From Corynebacterium maris DSM 45190 (GTDB lineage: Bacteria > Actinomycetota > Actinomycetes > Mycobacteriales > Mycobacteriaceae), in assembly GCF_000442645.1 (NCBI RefSeq), contig NC_021915.1, positions 2,170,001 through 2,234,000 of the forward strand: DNA of 64,000 bases. Direction: 5' to 3'. Below are positions 42,917 through 51,215 of the stretch, piece by piece. The translations under genes and the position numbers were made by a program. Every line of letters begins with the position of its first letter. Within the stretch, counting starts at the first letter, position 1. Below the pieces are notes generated by a model that was not told the origin of the DNA, did no database searches, and saw nothing but the letters and a program-made list of their open reading frames with translations.

Positions 42917-44245
42917 TTATTGCGGATGCGTCACGAGCATCTTCCTGGTCACCCGCAGCGGGCGGGTGACCGCGAAGAGCGCCGCGCCGAGGAAACCGAC
43001 CGCGGCGTAGGCGAAGAAGCTCCACGGATGGGCCATGCCCAGCGACAGCAGCAACCCGCCCAACAAGGGGCCGGAGATCGCGCCGAGACGACCCACGCCG
43101 GCCGCCCCGCCCATGGCGGTCGCCCGCAGGTACGACGGGTGGTTGGCGCCGACGAAACCGTAGACGAGGTTCTGCGAGGAGAACACGAACACGCCCGTCA
43201 AGAAGACGATCGCATACAGGGCCAGCAGCGGCAGCTTGATGGCCATCAACGCCAGGAACACGCCGGAGAGCACGAACCACAGGATCCCGGTGGAGCGTGG
43301 GTTGGTCTTGTCGGAGATCTGGCCGGCGATGATCAGGCCGACGACGGCGCCGACGTTGAGCACCAGCAAGAAGCCCAGGGAGTTGCCCATGTCGTAGTCG
43401 GCCTCGCGCATGATCTGCGGCAACCAGGTGTTCAACCCGTAGACCAGCAGCAGCCCCATGAACGAGGTCAACCAGATGAAGATCGTGTTGCGGCGGTACC
43501 GCGGGGTCAGCAGGGAGGCGAAGCCCTTCGCGTCCTCCTTCTCGGCGGCGTCGATCTCGTCGTTGAGTTCGATGCCGTATTCCGCGGCCACCCGCTCGGC
43601 TTCCTCGTCCTTGCCCTTGGACTGCAGAAACTGCGGGGATTCCGGCAGCTTCCAGATCATGATCGGGGTGACCGCGATGCCGGCCAGCGCGCCGACGACG
43701 AACAGCGACTGCCAGCCGAAGTCGGCGAGCATGACGATGCCCAGCAGCGCGGTGAGCACGGCGCCGACGTGGTAGCCGGTGGTGGTGAACGTCGCCGAGG
43801 ACCCGGCCTTGGCGCGGCCGCGGAATTCGGTCACCATGGAAATCGCCGTCGGCATGCAGCCACCCAGGCCGACGCCGGCGAGGAAGCGCAGCAGGATGAA
43901 CAACCAGAGCTGGTCCACGAACCCCAGAAACAGCGTGAGCACGGAGAACGAGAACACGGAACCGATGATCACCCAGCGCCGGCCCACCGCGTCGGTGAGC
44001 CGGCCGATGGCCAGGGCCCCGAGCATCATGCCAAACAGCCCCGCCGTGGAGATTTGGGTGCCCTCCCCGGCGGTGAGCTGCAGCTGCGGGTCTTCCATCA
44101 TGGCGGGCAGCACGACGCCGAGCACCACCATGTCGAAGCCGTCGAGGAGCACGGCGACCCAACACAGCACGACGGCGATCATCGGCGACTTGCGCGCGAC
44201 GGCGGCGCCGGCCCCGCGGTCAGCGGCGGTGGTAAGAGAGCTCAC
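42917..44245 (-). CDS. pcaK: MFS aromatic acid:H+ symporter (4-hydroxybenzoate / protocatechuate)
   Basis: This 442-residue 12-helix transporter is of the AAHS subfamily. It has the helix-1 aspartate motif LLDGFDMVVLG, the loop GRLTDAVGRRW and a mid-protein cytoplasmic loop. It is the last gene of the pca operon, 5 bp after pobA, which makes 4-hydroxybenzoate the likely substrate. The C-terminus is basic. A terminator follows. Confidence 0.88.
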   Translation of the reverse strand: MSSLTTAADRGAGAAVARKSPMIAVVLCWVAVLLDGFDMVVLGVVLPAMMEDPQLQLTAGEGTQISTAGLFGMMLGALAIGRLTDAVGRRWVIIGSVFSFSVLTLFLGFVDQLWLFILLRFLAGVGLGGCMPTAISMVTEFRGRAKAGSSATFTTTGYHVGAVLTALLGIVMLADFGWQSLFVVGALAGIAVTPIMIWKLPESPQFLQSKGKDEEAERVAAEYGIELNDEIDAAEKEDAKGFASLLTPRYRRNTIFIWLTSFMGLLLVYGLNTWLPQIMREADYDMGNSLGFLLVLNVGAVVGLIIAGQISDKTNPRSTGILWFVLSGVFLALMAIKLPLLALYAIVFLTGVFVFSSQNLVYGFVGANHPSYLRATAMGGAAGVGRLGAISGPLLGGLLLSLGMAHPWSFFAYAAVGFLGAALFAVTRPLRVTRKMLVTHPQ

Positions 44246-44250
44246 GGGCG

Positions 44251-45441
44251 CTACACCTCGAACTTCGGCAGATCGATCCCGACGTACTGCTCCGCCTGGT
44301 AGCGGCGACCGGCCTCGGAGGAGATCATGGCCTCCAGCTCGGCGAGGCGGCGACGGTGCTGGAAGTAGCCTTGCTCCGGAACGGAGTGCAGCATGGAGCT
44401 CATCCAGTAGGAGAAGTGTTGGGCCCGCCAGATGCGCGGCACCGCGATCGCGGAGTAGTTGTCCAACAGGTCGTTGTCGCCGCGCTTGATCGCGCGGACC
44501 AGCCCCGGCGCGAGGACGGAGACGTCCGCGACGGCCAGGTTCAGGCCCTTGGCGCCGGTCGGCGGCACCGTGTGGGCGGCGTCGCCGGCCAGGAACAGGC
44601 GGCCGCGTTGCATCGGGTCAGTGACGGCGGAGCGGAACTTCAGGACGGATTTGTCGAAGATCTCGCCTTCCTGCACGGTCAGGCCTTCGCCGTCCACGCG
44701 CTTGTGCAGCTGCTCCCAGATACGCTCGTCGGACCACTGGTCGACGGTGTCGTTCGGGTCGCACTGCAGGTAGTAGCGCTGGACGTCTTTGGAACGGGTC
44801 GAGATCAGCGCGAAGCCCTCTTCGTGGGTGGCGTAGATCAGTTCCTTCTGGGTCTGCGGGCCGTTGACCAGGATGCCGAACCAGGCGTAGGGGTATTCGT
44901 GCCGGGAGCGCACGGCGCCGTCCTGTTCCAGGATCGGGCCGCGGTAGGGCGATTTCGAGCCGTCGGCGGCGACGACGTAGTCGGCGGTCATCTGCTCGTG
45001 GCGGCCGTCGGCGGTGGTGTAGTCGATGACCACCTTGTCGCCGTCGTAGCCGTCGGCGTCATCGACTTGGGTCTCAAAGAAGATGGTGCCGCCGTCGGCG
45101 AGGCGCTTGGCGATGAAGTCCGTGAGGTACTCGTGCTGCGCCCAGACCGCCATCTGGTGGCCGGTCAGTTCCTTGAGGTCGATGCGGGTGCGGGAGCCGT
45201 TGATCGAGATGTCGATCGCGTCGTCGATGTCGGCGTGGGCGTCCATCCGCTCGGAGACGCCGGTCTGGCGCATCATGTTGATGACGCCCTGCTCGAGCAC
45301 GCCCGCGCGGACGGTTTCTTCGACGTCCTGCCGGGAGCGGGATTCGAAGATGACGGATTCGACGCCGTGCTGGTGCAGCAGGTGCGACAGGGTCAGTCCT
45401 GCCGGGCCTGCGCCGATGATGGCGACGGGGGTGTGGGTCAT
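44251..45441 (-). CDS. pobA: 4-hydroxybenzoate 3-monooxygenase
   Basis: This flavoprotein hydroxylates 4-hydroxybenzoate to protocatechuate. The 396-residue protein has the FAD motif IIGAGPAGL (8-16), the DG motif region VVAADGSKSPYR and GDAAHTVPPTGAKG. It starts 5 bp after pcaC and continues into the transporter gene. ATG 45441 (MTHTPVAI) gives the normal start. The coupling of pobA to pcaHGBC in one operon differs from C. glutamicum, where pobA and pcaK lie elsewhere. Confidence 0.95.
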   Translation of the reverse strand: MTHTPVAIIGAGPAGLTLSHLLHQHGVESVIFESRSRQDVEETVRAGVLEQGVINMMRQTGVSERMDAHADIDDAIDISINGSRTRIDLKELTGHQMAVWAQHEYLTDFIAKRLADGGTIFFETQVDDADGYDGDKVVIDYTTADGRHEQMTADYVVAADGSKSPYRGPILEQDGAVRSRHEYPYAWFGILVNGPQTQKELIYATHEEGFALISTRSKDVQRYYLQCDPNDTVDQWSDERIWEQLHKRVDGEGLTVQEGEIFDKSVLKFRSAVTDPMQRGRLFLAGDAAHTVPPTGAKGLNLAVADVSVLAPGLVRAIKRGDNDLLDNYSAIAVPRIWRAQHFSYWMSSMLHSVPEQGYFQHRRRLAELEAMISSEAGRRYQAEQYVGIDLPKFEV

Positions 45442-45446
45442 GGCTC

Positions 45447-45860
45447 TCACTTCTCCTGGGTGTCGTTGTGTTCTGCCACGGCGGCGTCGAGCAGTTTGAA
45501 GCCGTGGTTGGAGTTGGGTACGCCGGCGTACACGGCGGTGTGCAGCAGCACTTCGCCGATGGTCTCGGCGTCGACGCCGGCGCGCAGGGCCGCCTTGATG
45601 TGCATGTCCAGCTCGCCGTCGTTGCCGACGGCGGTGAGGATCGCGATGGTCAGCAGGCGTCGCTGGGTGTGGTCCAACGCGTCGCGGTTCCAGACGTCGC
45701 CCCAGGCGGTGCGGGTGATGAAGTCCTGGAACTTCTCGGTGACCGGGCTCTGGTTGGCGATCGCCCGGTCCACGTGGGCGTCGCCCAGGACCGCGCGGCG
45801 GTTGGTCATGCCGACCTCGTGGGCGGCGCTGCGTCCGGCGTCGTAGTCGGGGTTGGTCAT
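45447..45860 (-). CDS. pcaC: 4-carboxymuconolactone decarboxylase
   Basis: PcaC decarboxylates gamma-carboxymuconolactone to the enol-lactone. The 137-residue protein is a stand-alone family member (FQDFITRTAWGDVWNRDALD, HTAVYAGVPNSNHGF) and lacks the AhpD CxxC, in contrast to the two paralogues at 20.8-21.7 kb. Its ATG overlaps the pcaB stop by four bases, so it is translationally coupled. Fusion to PcaD, seen in many actinobacteria, is absent. Confidence 0.94.
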   Translation of the reverse strand: MTNPDYDAGRSAAHEVGMTNRRAVLGDAHVDRAIANQSPVTEKFQDFITRTAWGDVWNRDALDHTQRRLLTIAILTAVGNDGELDMHIKAALRAGVDAETIGEVLLHTAVYAGVPNSNHGFKLLDAAVAEHNDTQEK

Positions 45861-47017
45861 AGGTCTGCGGTCCTTTCGAGGATGTCGTCGACCAGGGCGG
45901 CGGCGTGGCCGACGTCCGGGTTGTCGGGGAGTTTGGCGGCCATGGCGTCGGCGTCGACGATCAGTCCGGCCAGGCTGACGTGGATGCGGGCGATGGCGCT
46001 GTCAGTGGCGGCGATGAGTTCGCGCATCGTCTGCCATTCGGCGTGCCAGCTGCCCGTGCCGCGCTGCAGCCGGCAGTCGAGGGAGTCGAACATGGTGGCG
46101 GCCAGCGCCGGGGTGCGGCGGGCGTAGCCGTCGCAGGCGATCGCCGCCGCAGGGTTGGCCTTGTGCGGCATCGAGGACGATCCGCCCGGGGCGCCTTCGC
46201 GCACTTCGCCGACCTCGGTGGCGGAGTAGAAGATGACGTCGCCGGCGACTTTGCGTGCCGCGCCGGCCAACCGGGCGGCGGCGGAGGCGACGGCGACCAG
46301 GGGTTGCCGGTCGGAGTGCCAGGCCAGCGGCCACGTCTCCAGTTCCAACAGCTCCGCGAGCCGGTCGTGGATGCGCAGGCCGTGCGGGTGTGTGGCGGCC
46401 AGGGTGCCGGTGGCGCCGGCGTACTGCAGGGGCAGGGCGTCGACGGCGTCTTCGAAAGCGGCCCGGGCGGCGCTGCCGATCTGCAGCCAGGTGGCGGCGA
46501 CCAGCCCGAAGGTGGTGGGCAACGCCTGCTGTCCCAGGGTGCGTCCCATGATCGGGGTGGCGCGGTGGGTGACCGCCATCATGCGCAGGATGCGCTCGAT
46601 CTCGGTGGTCCGCGACAGGGTGTGGGACGCGGCGCGCCTGAGGCACAGCACCATGGCGGTGTCGATGGCGTCTTGGCTGGTGGCCCCGAGGTGAATGCCG
46701 GCGGTACTCACGCCCTGGTCTTCGGCCTGTTTTTTCAGCTGCGCGACGATGGGGATCGCCGGGTTCGCCCCGGCGGCGGAGGCCGCCGACACCGCGTCGA
46801 AATCGAGTTCGACGGCGTCGATGACCGAGATCGCGGCGGCGCGGGCGTCGGCGTCGATGACGGAGACGTCCGCGGCGGCAGTGGCCAGGGCGCGTTCGAA
46901 CTCCAGGATGGCGTCGAGCCAGGCGGCGTCCGACACCCGGGTCGCGGCGGCGGGGACGCCGTCGCCGTGGGCGGCGCGGTCGCTGTAGGTGTTGCGGGAG
47001 AGGTTGCTTGTGCCCAT
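45857..47017 (-). CDS. pcaB: 3-carboxy-cis,cis-muconate cycloisomerase
   Basis: This fumarase/aspartase-superfamily enzyme makes gamma-carboxymuconolactone from beta-carboxymuconate. The 386-residue protein carries the superfamily signature GGSSSMPHKANPAAA, and upstream HLGATSQDAIDTA and RTLGQQALPTTFG. ATG 47017 is given; GTG 47026 overlapping the pcaG stop is an alternative that would couple translation. It is third in the pcaHGBC operon. Confidence 0.93.
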   Translation of the reverse strand: MGTSNLSRNTYSDRAAHGDGVPAAATRVSDAAWLDAILEFERALATAAADVSVIDADARAAAISVIDAVELDFDAVSAASAAGANPAIPIVAQLKKQAEDQGVSTAGIHLGATSQDAIDTAMVLCLRRAASHTLSRTTEIERILRMMAVTHRATPIMGRTLGQQALPTTFGLVAATWLQIGSAARAAFEDAVDALPLQYAGATGTLAATHPHGLRIHDRLAELLELETWPLAWHSDRQPLVAVASAAARLAGAARKVAGDVIFYSATEVGEVREGAPGGSSSMPHKANPAAAIACDGYARRTPALAATMFDSLDCRLQRGTGSWHAEWQTMRELIAATDSAIARIHVSLAGLIVDADAMAAKLPDNPDVGHAAALVDDILERTADL

Positions 47018-47022
47018 GGCGA

Positions 47023-47649
47023 TCACACCCGGAAAAAGGGCGTTTCGACGTCCGGGTCGTCGTGCTGGACGTGGATGGTCAGGTGGTATCCCCGCTCCGT
47101 CTGCTCCGCGACCAGTGCCCCGCGGCGCTGCTCGCCCACCTCGGCGAGCACCGGGTCGGCGGCGTTGGCGTCGGAGTTTTCCGGGAAGTACAGGCGGGTG
47201 AACAGGCGCTCGAGCATGCCGCGGGCGAAGACCCCGACGTTCAGGTGCGGGGCCTGGCCGTCGAAGGCGCCGGGCAGCAGGGTGGTAAAGGTGGCGGTGC
47301 CGGTCTCGTCGGCCATGGCGCGACCGAGGCCGCGGAAGCCGTCGACGGTGGCGGCGGCGCCGGTGCGCGGGTCGTTGGGGGCGTTGAAGGTGCCGTCGGG
47401 GCGGGTCTGCCAGATTTCGACCATGGCGTCGGCGACCGGGGCGCCGTCGCCGTCTAAGACGGTGAAGGAGATCTCGCGGGCGTCGCCGTCCTCGGCGGTG
47501 GCCACCTGCTCCGAGCCTTCCAGCGTCAGGCCGATGTGGACGTAAGGGCCGACGGTCTGCGAGGGGGTGATGCCGGCGGTGGTTTCATCCTGGTCGGTGA
47601 TGGTGGAGACAGGGTAGCGGAACTCACCCGTTTTACCGGTGTCGATCAT
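47023..47649 (-). CDS. pcaG: Protocatechuate 3,4-dioxygenase alpha subunit
   Basis: PcaG is the non-iron-binding partner of PcaH in the ring-cleaving dioxygenase. The 208-residue protein has the intradiol fold with the alpha-chain N-terminus TPSQTVGPYVHIGL, then DAMVEIWQTRPDG and PHLNVGVFARGML. It lies 28 bp after pcaH. Confidence 0.94.
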   Translation of the reverse strand: MIDTGKTGEFRYPVSTITDQDETTAGITPSQTVGPYVHIGLTLEGSEQVATAEDGDAREISFTVLDGDGAPVADAMVEIWQTRPDGTFNAPNDPRTGAAATVDGFRGLGRAMADETGTATFTTLLPGAFDGQAPHLNVGVFARGMLERLFTRLYFPENSDANAADPVLAEVGEQRRGALVAEQTERGYHLTIHVQHDDPDVETPFFRV

Positions 47650-47677
47650 GGTGTGGTCCTTTCAGACGGAAGTCGGG

Positions 47678-48388
47678 TTAGCGCTGGGTCTCGAACGGGG
47701 TGGCGTGACGGCCGCGCAGGACGATGTCGAATTTGTAGCCGAGGGAGAAGTTCGGGCGGGTCTCGTCGTAGTCGAAGACGGAGATCATGCGCTCGCGGGC
47801 GTCGGCCGGCACGGCGTTGTAGATCGGGTCCTGGAAAAAGAAGGGGTCATTCGGGAAGTACATCTGGGTGACCAGGCGCTCGCCGAACTGACGGCCGTAG
47901 AGGGAGAAGTGGATGTGGGCGGGACGCCAGGCGTTGTGGTGGTTGCCCCAGGGGTAGGCGCCGGGCATGACGGTGTAGAAGCTGTAGTTGCCGTCGGCGT
48001 CGGTCAGGGTGCGGGCGACGCCGTTGAAGTGGGGATCGAGCGGGGCGGGCCAGGAATCGCCCTTGTGGCGGTAGCGGCCGGCGGAGTTGGCCTGCCAGAC
48101 CTCGACGAGGGTGTTCGGCACGGGCTTGCCGTCCCAGCCCAGGACGCGGCCGTGGACGAGGATGCGCTGGCCGATGGCTTCGCCGCCGTTGGCGTGGGTC
48201 ATGTCGTTGTCGACGCCGCCGAGGTCGCGTTCGCCGAAGACGGGGCCGGTGAGTTCGCCGAGGCGCTCCGGGACCAGGATCAGGTCGTTGTTCGGGTTGC
48301 GCTTGACGGTGGTGCGGTAGTCGGGGAAGTGGAGCGGCGCGAAGGCGTCCTCCACGGGGGCGTTGTGGGGGGTGAGGCGGTCAGTCAT
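47678..48388 (-). CDS. pcaH: Protocatechuate 3,4-dioxygenase beta subunit (iron-binding)
   Basis: PcaH carries the non-heme Fe(III). The 236-residue protein has the ligand regions SAGRYRHKGD and MPGAYPWGNHHNAWRPAHIHFSLYG, which supply the expected two tyrosines and two histidines. ATG 48388 is preceded by AAGGA, and the 196-bp upstream region holds the operon promoter. It is the first gene of the pcaHGBC-pobA-transporter operon, so its promoter controls the whole protocatechuate branch. Confidence 0.95.
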   Translation of the reverse strand: MTDRLTPHNAPVEDAFAPLHFPDYRTTVKRNPNNDLILVPERLGELTGPVFGERDLGGVDNDMTHANGGEAIGQRILVHGRVLGWDGKPVPNTLVEVWQANSAGRYRHKGDSWPAPLDPHFNGVARTLTDADGNYSFYTVMPGAYPWGNHHNAWRPAHIHFSLYGRQFGERLVTQMYFPNDPFFFQDPIYNAVPADARERMISVFDYDETRPNFSLGYKFDIVLRGRHATPFETQR

Positions 48389-48436
48389 GGGTGGTCCTTT
48401 CCTCCTGCTGGGCGGGCGCCTCAACTCATGGGCGCC

Positions 48437-48452
48437 AGTGATGTCGTTCACA
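48437..48452. promoter_or_regulatory. CRP/GlxR-like site in pcaH promoter
   Basis: AGTGA-N6-TCACA (TGTGA-N6-TCACT on the other strand) matches nine of ten defined bases of the GlxR consensus TGTGA-N6-TCACA. It overlaps the proposed -10, which favours repression when occupied. Confidence 0.5.
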
Positions 48453-48479
48453 CTAGGAATGTGACCGCCCGCACGGCAA
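48450..48479 (-). promoter_or_regulatory. Candidate pcaH operon promoter
   Basis: On the minus strand TTGCCG (48474-48479) and TAGTGT (48450-48455) are separated by 18 bp. The -10 fits the corynebacterial TANNNT pattern. The leader to the pcaH ATG would be about 55 nt. Confidence 0.45.
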
Positions 48480-48481
48480 GG

Positions 48482-48496
48482 GGTTCGCTAGGCGAA
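48482..48496. promoter_or_regulatory. Perfect dyad GTTCGC-TAG-GCGAAC, candidate IclR (PcaR) operator
   Basis: Perfect 6-bp arms with a 3-bp centre lie 2 bp upstream of the proposed pcaH -35. Related 15-mers lie in the pcaI/pcaR region and upstream of the SDR-benE unit. Confidence 0.6.
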
Positions 48497-48584
48497 CAGG
48501 GCGAAAGGGGCTATCAAACCTGCCGCCTGCTGTTTTCTCCCCCGTTTTTGACCCAGGGTCCAGCCAGGGGTGACCTTCAGGGGT

Positions 48585-49865
48585 TTAGGGCAAGTAGCTC
48601 AGCAGCAGGCCGCGCAGCCGCTCCAACGCCTCCCGCAACCGTTCCTCCCCCACCCCGCCGAGGCCCACCACCACGCCCGGCCGGTCGGCGGCCGTCCAAT
48701 AATCCCCCAGCCCGGACACCGCCAGCCCCGCCCGCCGACACCGGGCCACAGCCGCCGCCTCATCCGCGCCCGGACGCAACTCGATGACCGCGTGCAGCCC
48801 GCCGTCCATGGGAACCCCCTCCGGGAACACCTCGGCGAAGAGCAGGCGGCGGCGCCCGTAGCCCCGACGCATCCGGGCGGTGTGCCGCCGCACCCCGTCC
48901 GCGGCGAGGAACTCCGCCATCGCCTCCTGCACCAGCCCCGACACCGGCACGGCCTGACCCGCCACGGCTTCCCGCAGCCGCTCCGGGACTATCAGATACC
49001 CCAGCCCCAGCGCCGGGGTCAGCGTCTTGGCGAAAGAACCCAACAGCACCGCCCCCGGATCCAGGGCCGCCAACGCCGGATGCGCCCGCCGCAGCTCCGA
49101 GTCGTAGTCGTCCTCCACGATCAACGCGCCGCTGCGCCGCGACCATTCGATCAGCTCAAAGCGCCGGCTCGCGGGCATCTGCCGGCCCGTCGGATACTGG
49201 TGGTTCGGCATCACCAGCACCACCGCCGGACGCACTGCCTCCAACTGCGCCACACTGATGCCGTCGCCGTCCGTCCCGACCGGCACGAGCTTGCGTCCCA
49301 TCGCCCGCGAAACCCGGTGCAGCGACGGGTAGCCCGGGTCCTCCACCGCCACCGTCCCCTCCACGACCTGCAGCAACGTGCGCAAACCGTCGCGCGCGCC
49401 CGCCGTGACGATCACCGACGCCGGATCCACGGCCACCGACCTGGTCACGCGCACATGCTCGGCGATCAATTCGCGCAGCCGCCACGACCCCGGCGCGGGG
49501 TGGACCACCGGGTCAGCCGCCGCGACCCGCCAACATCGCCGCCACAGCGTGCTGGCCAACTGCCCGGTCTCCGGCACGCCGGGGCGCAACAGACCGGGGT
49601 CCGGCTTATCGACGCCCGGTCGCGCCCGCCCCGACCGGGCCGGACGCGGCGGCAAGTCCGGGTTGACCCGCGTGCCGCCCGGCCCGGACACCAAAAAGCC
49701 CTCGCCCACGAGCTGTTCAAAAGCGGCGACCACGCTGCCGCGGGCGACCCCCAACTGCCCGGCCAGGGTACGGGTCGACGGCAGCCCGTCGCCGGGGAGC
49801 AGCGTGCCGGAGGAAATACGTTCACGGATCGTCGCGACGATGCGCGCAGGAATGGTGTCAGCCAC
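48585..49865 (-). CDS. pdxR: MocR-type regulator (GntR HTH plus aminotransferase domain), PdxR-like
   Basis: This 426-residue protein has an N-terminal GntR-type HTH (about 1-65, PSTRTLAGQLGVARGSVVAAFEQL) and a fold-type I aminotransferase domain with a PLP lysine in GSFAKTLTPALG. PdxR in corynebacteria activates pyridoxal phosphate synthesis and is divergent from pdxS; that arrangement is present here with 69 bp between the genes. Name is by family and position. Confidence 0.85.
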   Translation of the reverse strand: MADTIPARIVATIRERISSGTLLPGDGLPSTRTLAGQLGVARGSVVAAFEQLVGEGFLVSGPGGTRVNPDLPPRPARSGRARPGVDKPDPGLLRPGVPETGQLASTLWRRCWRVAAADPVVHPAPGSWRLRELIAEHVRVTRSVAVDPASVIVTAGARDGLRTLLQVVEGTVAVEDPGYPSLHRVSRAMGRKLVPVGTDGDGISVAQLEAVRPAVVLVMPNHQYPTGRQMPASRRFELIEWSRRSGALIVEDDYDSELRRAHPALAALDPGAVLLGSFAKTLTPALGLGYLIVPERLREAVAGQAVPVSGLVQEAMAEFLAADGVRRHTARMRRGYGRRRLLFAEVFPEGVPMDGGLHAVIELRPGADEAAAVARCRRAGLAVSGLGDYWTAADRPGVVVGLGGVGEERLREALERLRGLLLSYLP

Positions 49866-49934
49866 AGTGGTCCAAAAAGATTGTTTCGTTTTGGCCTACA
49901 TAATAGTCCAGGGACGCTGGCACGATGATGTTCC
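49866..49934. promoter_or_regulatory. pdxR / pdxS divergent control region
   Basis: AGTGGTCCA (49866-49874) resembles the AAAGTGG-type PdxR motif known in corynebacteria. CCAAAA (49872-49877) and TTTTGG (49889-49894) form an inverted repeat. TACATAAT near 49897 is a plus-strand -10 candidate for pdxS. Confidence 0.45.
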
Positions 49935-50810
49935 ATGACCGAAACCACCTCAGCACCATCCCTGCACGAGACCTTCCGCGGCGGCGTCATCATGGACGTC
50001 GTCACGCCGGAACAGGCCAAGATCGCCGAAGACGCCGGCGCCGTCGCCGTCATGGCCTTGGAGCGCGTGCCCGCCGACATTCGCGCCCAGGGCGGCGTGG
50101 CCCGCATGTCCGATCCGGACCTGATCGATTCCATCATCGCCGCCGTCGACGTCCCCGTCATGGCGAAGGTGCGCATCGGTCACTTCGTGGAGGCGCAGAT
50201 CCTGCAGGAGCTCGGCGTCGACTACATCGACGAATCCGAGGTGCTCTCCCCCGCCGACTTCGTCCACCACGTGGACAAGCGCGCGTTCCGGGTGCCGTTC
50301 GTGTGCGGCGCCACCAACCTCGGTGAGGCGCTGCGCCGCATCAACGAGGGCGCGACCATGATCCGTTCCAAGGGGGAGGCCGGCACGGGCGACGTCTCGG
50401 AGGCCACCCGGCACATCCGCCAGATCAAGGCGGAGGTCGCGGCGTTGTCGGCTGTCTCGGAGGACGAACTTTACGTCCACGCCAAGGAGCTGGCCGCCCC
50501 GTATGACCTGGTCAAGCAGGTGGCGAAGGAAGGGAAGCTGCCGGTGCCGCTGTTCACCGCCGGCGGCATCTCCACCCCGGCGGACGCCGCCATGATGATG
50601 CAGCTCGGCGCGGACGGTGTGTTCGTCGGCTCCGGCATCTTCAAGTCCGGCAACCCGGCGCAGCGCGCGGCCGCGGTGGTCAAGGCCACCGCCCACTACG
50701 AGGACCCGGCCGTCGTCGCCGAGGCCTCCCGCGGGCTGGGCGAGGCCATGGTCGGCATCAACGTCGCCGACCTGCCCGCCCCGCACCGCCTCTCGGAGCG
50801 CGGCTGGTAG
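49935..50810 (+). CDS. pdxS: Pyridoxal 5'-phosphate synthase lyase subunit PdxS
   Basis: PdxS builds PLP from ribose 5-phosphate, glyceraldehyde 3-phosphate and ammonia delivered by PdxT. The 291-residue TIM-barrel protein has the Schiff-base lysine in VMAKVRIGHF (Lys78), GGVIMDVVTPEQAKI and the SKGEAGTGDV loop. No pdxT follows: the next gene is catC on the opposite strand after a hairpin. The glutaminase subunit must be elsewhere or ammonia used directly. Confidence 0.95.
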   Translation: MTETTSAPSLHETFRGGVIMDVVTPEQAKIAEDAGAVAVMALERVPADIRAQGGVARMSDPDLIDSIIAAVDVPVMAKVRIGHFVEAQILQELGVDYIDESEVLSPADFVHHVDKRAFRVPFVCGATNLGEALRRINEGATMIRSKGEAGTGDVSEATRHIRQIKAEVAALSAVSEDELYVHAKELAAPYDLVKQVAKEGKLPVPLFTAGGISTPADAAMMMQLGADGVFVGSGIFKSGNPAQRAAAVVKATAHYEDPAVVAEASRGLGEAMVGINVADLPAPHRLSERGW

Positions 50811-50829
50811 CTCCTTCCCCGAGACAGCG

Positions 50830-50870
50830 ATGACCCGGCCGATCTGCGGTGAGCGGATCAGCCGGGTCAT
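50830..50870. terminator. Hairpin between convergent pdxS and catC
   Basis: A 10-bp outer stem (50830-50839 with 50861-50870) and an inner GATC/GATC pair enclose an 11-nt loop. T tracts are short. Confidence 0.65.
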
Positions 50871-50901
50871 GTCGTGTGCGCGGGTGAGGCGCAGGCGGAG
50901 G

Positions 50902-51198
50902 CTAGTCCTCGCGCAGGTAGTAGCTCAGCGCGTTCGGGTGCTTCGCCAGCGGGGTGACCTTGACGTCCATGTACTTGAACATCGGGAAGCCCTGGAAGAT
51001 CGACTGCAGTTCATCGTGGTCGTCGACGTCGTAGACGGAGTAGTTGGCGTACTCGCCGACCACGCGCCAGATGGCCTTCATGATGCCGCGGTTCTGCAGG
51101 TCAGCGGAGTATTCTTTTTCCTGTGCCTGGAAGTCGGCCATGACCTCCGGGTCCATGTCGGTGGGGAAGTTGACGTCCATACGGGCGAGAAACAGCAT
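50902..51198 (-). CDS. catC: Muconolactone delta-isomerase
   Basis: CatC converts muconolactone to the beta-ketoadipate enol-lactone. The 98-residue protein begins MLFLARMDVNFPTDMDP and ends in the SYYLRED family tail. It lies 17 bp after catB; AAAGGAATA upstream provides the ribosome-binding site. It is the last gene of the catB-catC unit. Confidence 0.95.
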   Translation of the reverse strand: MLFLARMDVNFPTDMDPEVMADFQAQEKEYSADLQNRGIMKAIWRVVGEYANYSVYDVDDHDELQSIFQGFPMFKYMDVKVTPLAKHPNALSYYLRED

Positions 51199-51215
51199 GT
51201 GTTATTCCTTTGCTC

